Assembly (NCBI GenBank): GCA_015679605.1
Contig: JAAAVE010000490.1
Coordinates: 1 to 18,109 of the forward strand
Direction of reading: 5' to 3'
DNA from: Podila epigama
Lineage: Eukaryota > Mortierellomycota > Mortierellomycetes > Mortierellales > Mortierellaceae
Length of the DNA: 18,109 nucleotides
This document shows, piece by piece, positions 17,988 to 18,109 of this stretch. Position 1 is the stretch's first letter. Every line of letters begins with the position of its first letter. The notes under the pieces are model-generated. The model worked only from the letters and a program-made list of their open reading frames with translations, was not told the DNA's origin and searched no databases. The position numbers and the translations under genes are program-made.

Positions 17988-18109
17988 GCAACCATCGGAA
18001 AAACAAACACGAGGTATCGAACAATCACATTCCTCAACGATGGGCCCACACTTATCCCCCCCACCCCCCTCGCAGTCACCCATTCCGAAAGAAAATATCG
18101 ATAAAAAAA
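17988..18109 (+). other. 3' flank of the methyltransferase-like gene
   Basis: 122 nt after the TAA stop, with a C run (18055-18070) and a final A-rich end. No AATAAA is present and no further coding sequence is recognised, including no subtilase remainder. Confidence 0.5.

Overview
The window looks like nuclear DNA of a filamentous, early-diverging fungus. Mucoromycota, and within it Mortierellaceae, is my best guess. The basis is short GT-AG introns (about 80-170 nt) with CTAAC/TACTAA-like branch sites, A/T- and C/T-tract-rich non-coding DNA, a fungal secreted S8 subtilase exon, a glycine-2 (MGN) methyltransferase, and an EPG5-type autophagy gene, a family absent from yeasts. The taxonomic call is inference. 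The window could be a whole draft contig.

Layout. (1) 235-9895, minus strand: one four-exon gene for a protein of about 3082 aa, recognised as an EPG5 (ectopic P granules 5) homologue, the autophagosome-lysosome tethering factor known from animals. The two large minus-strand reading frames and the last exon join in phase at clean splice sites. (2) 9896-10397: a 502-bp divergent promoter region. (3) 10398-12030, plus strand: five exons for a 384-aa class I histone deacetylase closest to HDAC8/Hos1, with all catalytic and zinc-binding residues present. (4) 12031-14153: a 2.1-kb gene-poor stretch with microsatellites, a near-perfect hairpin and a few unassigned coding-like islands, ending in a TATA-type promoter. 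(5) 14154-14957, plus strand: first exon of a secreted S8 subtilase, with signal peptide, I9 propeptide and the catalytic Asp and His. It stops at a good donor site, and no Ser-containing remainder is recognisable in the rest of the window. (6) 14958-15512: simple repeats and a C/T-rich promoter-like stretch. (7) 15513-17987, plus strand: two exons, joined by a GC-AG intron, for a 669-aa methyltransferase-like protein with an N-myristoylation-type start and a degenerate SAM motif.

EPG5 acts in the last step of autophagy. The HDAC8-like enzyme is a nuclear or cytoplasmic lysine deacetylase (human HDAC8 and yeast Hos1 act on cohesin Smc3). The two share an upstream region but no known pathway. 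The right-hand part is the most unusual: the truncated subtilase exon, the low-complexity spacer and the first methyltransferase exon form one uninterrupted reading frame (14154-16796). That is either a rearrangement or assembly junction, or the substrate for a chimeric gene. I saw no virus, transposon with coding capacity, rRNA, tRNA or CRISPR array.
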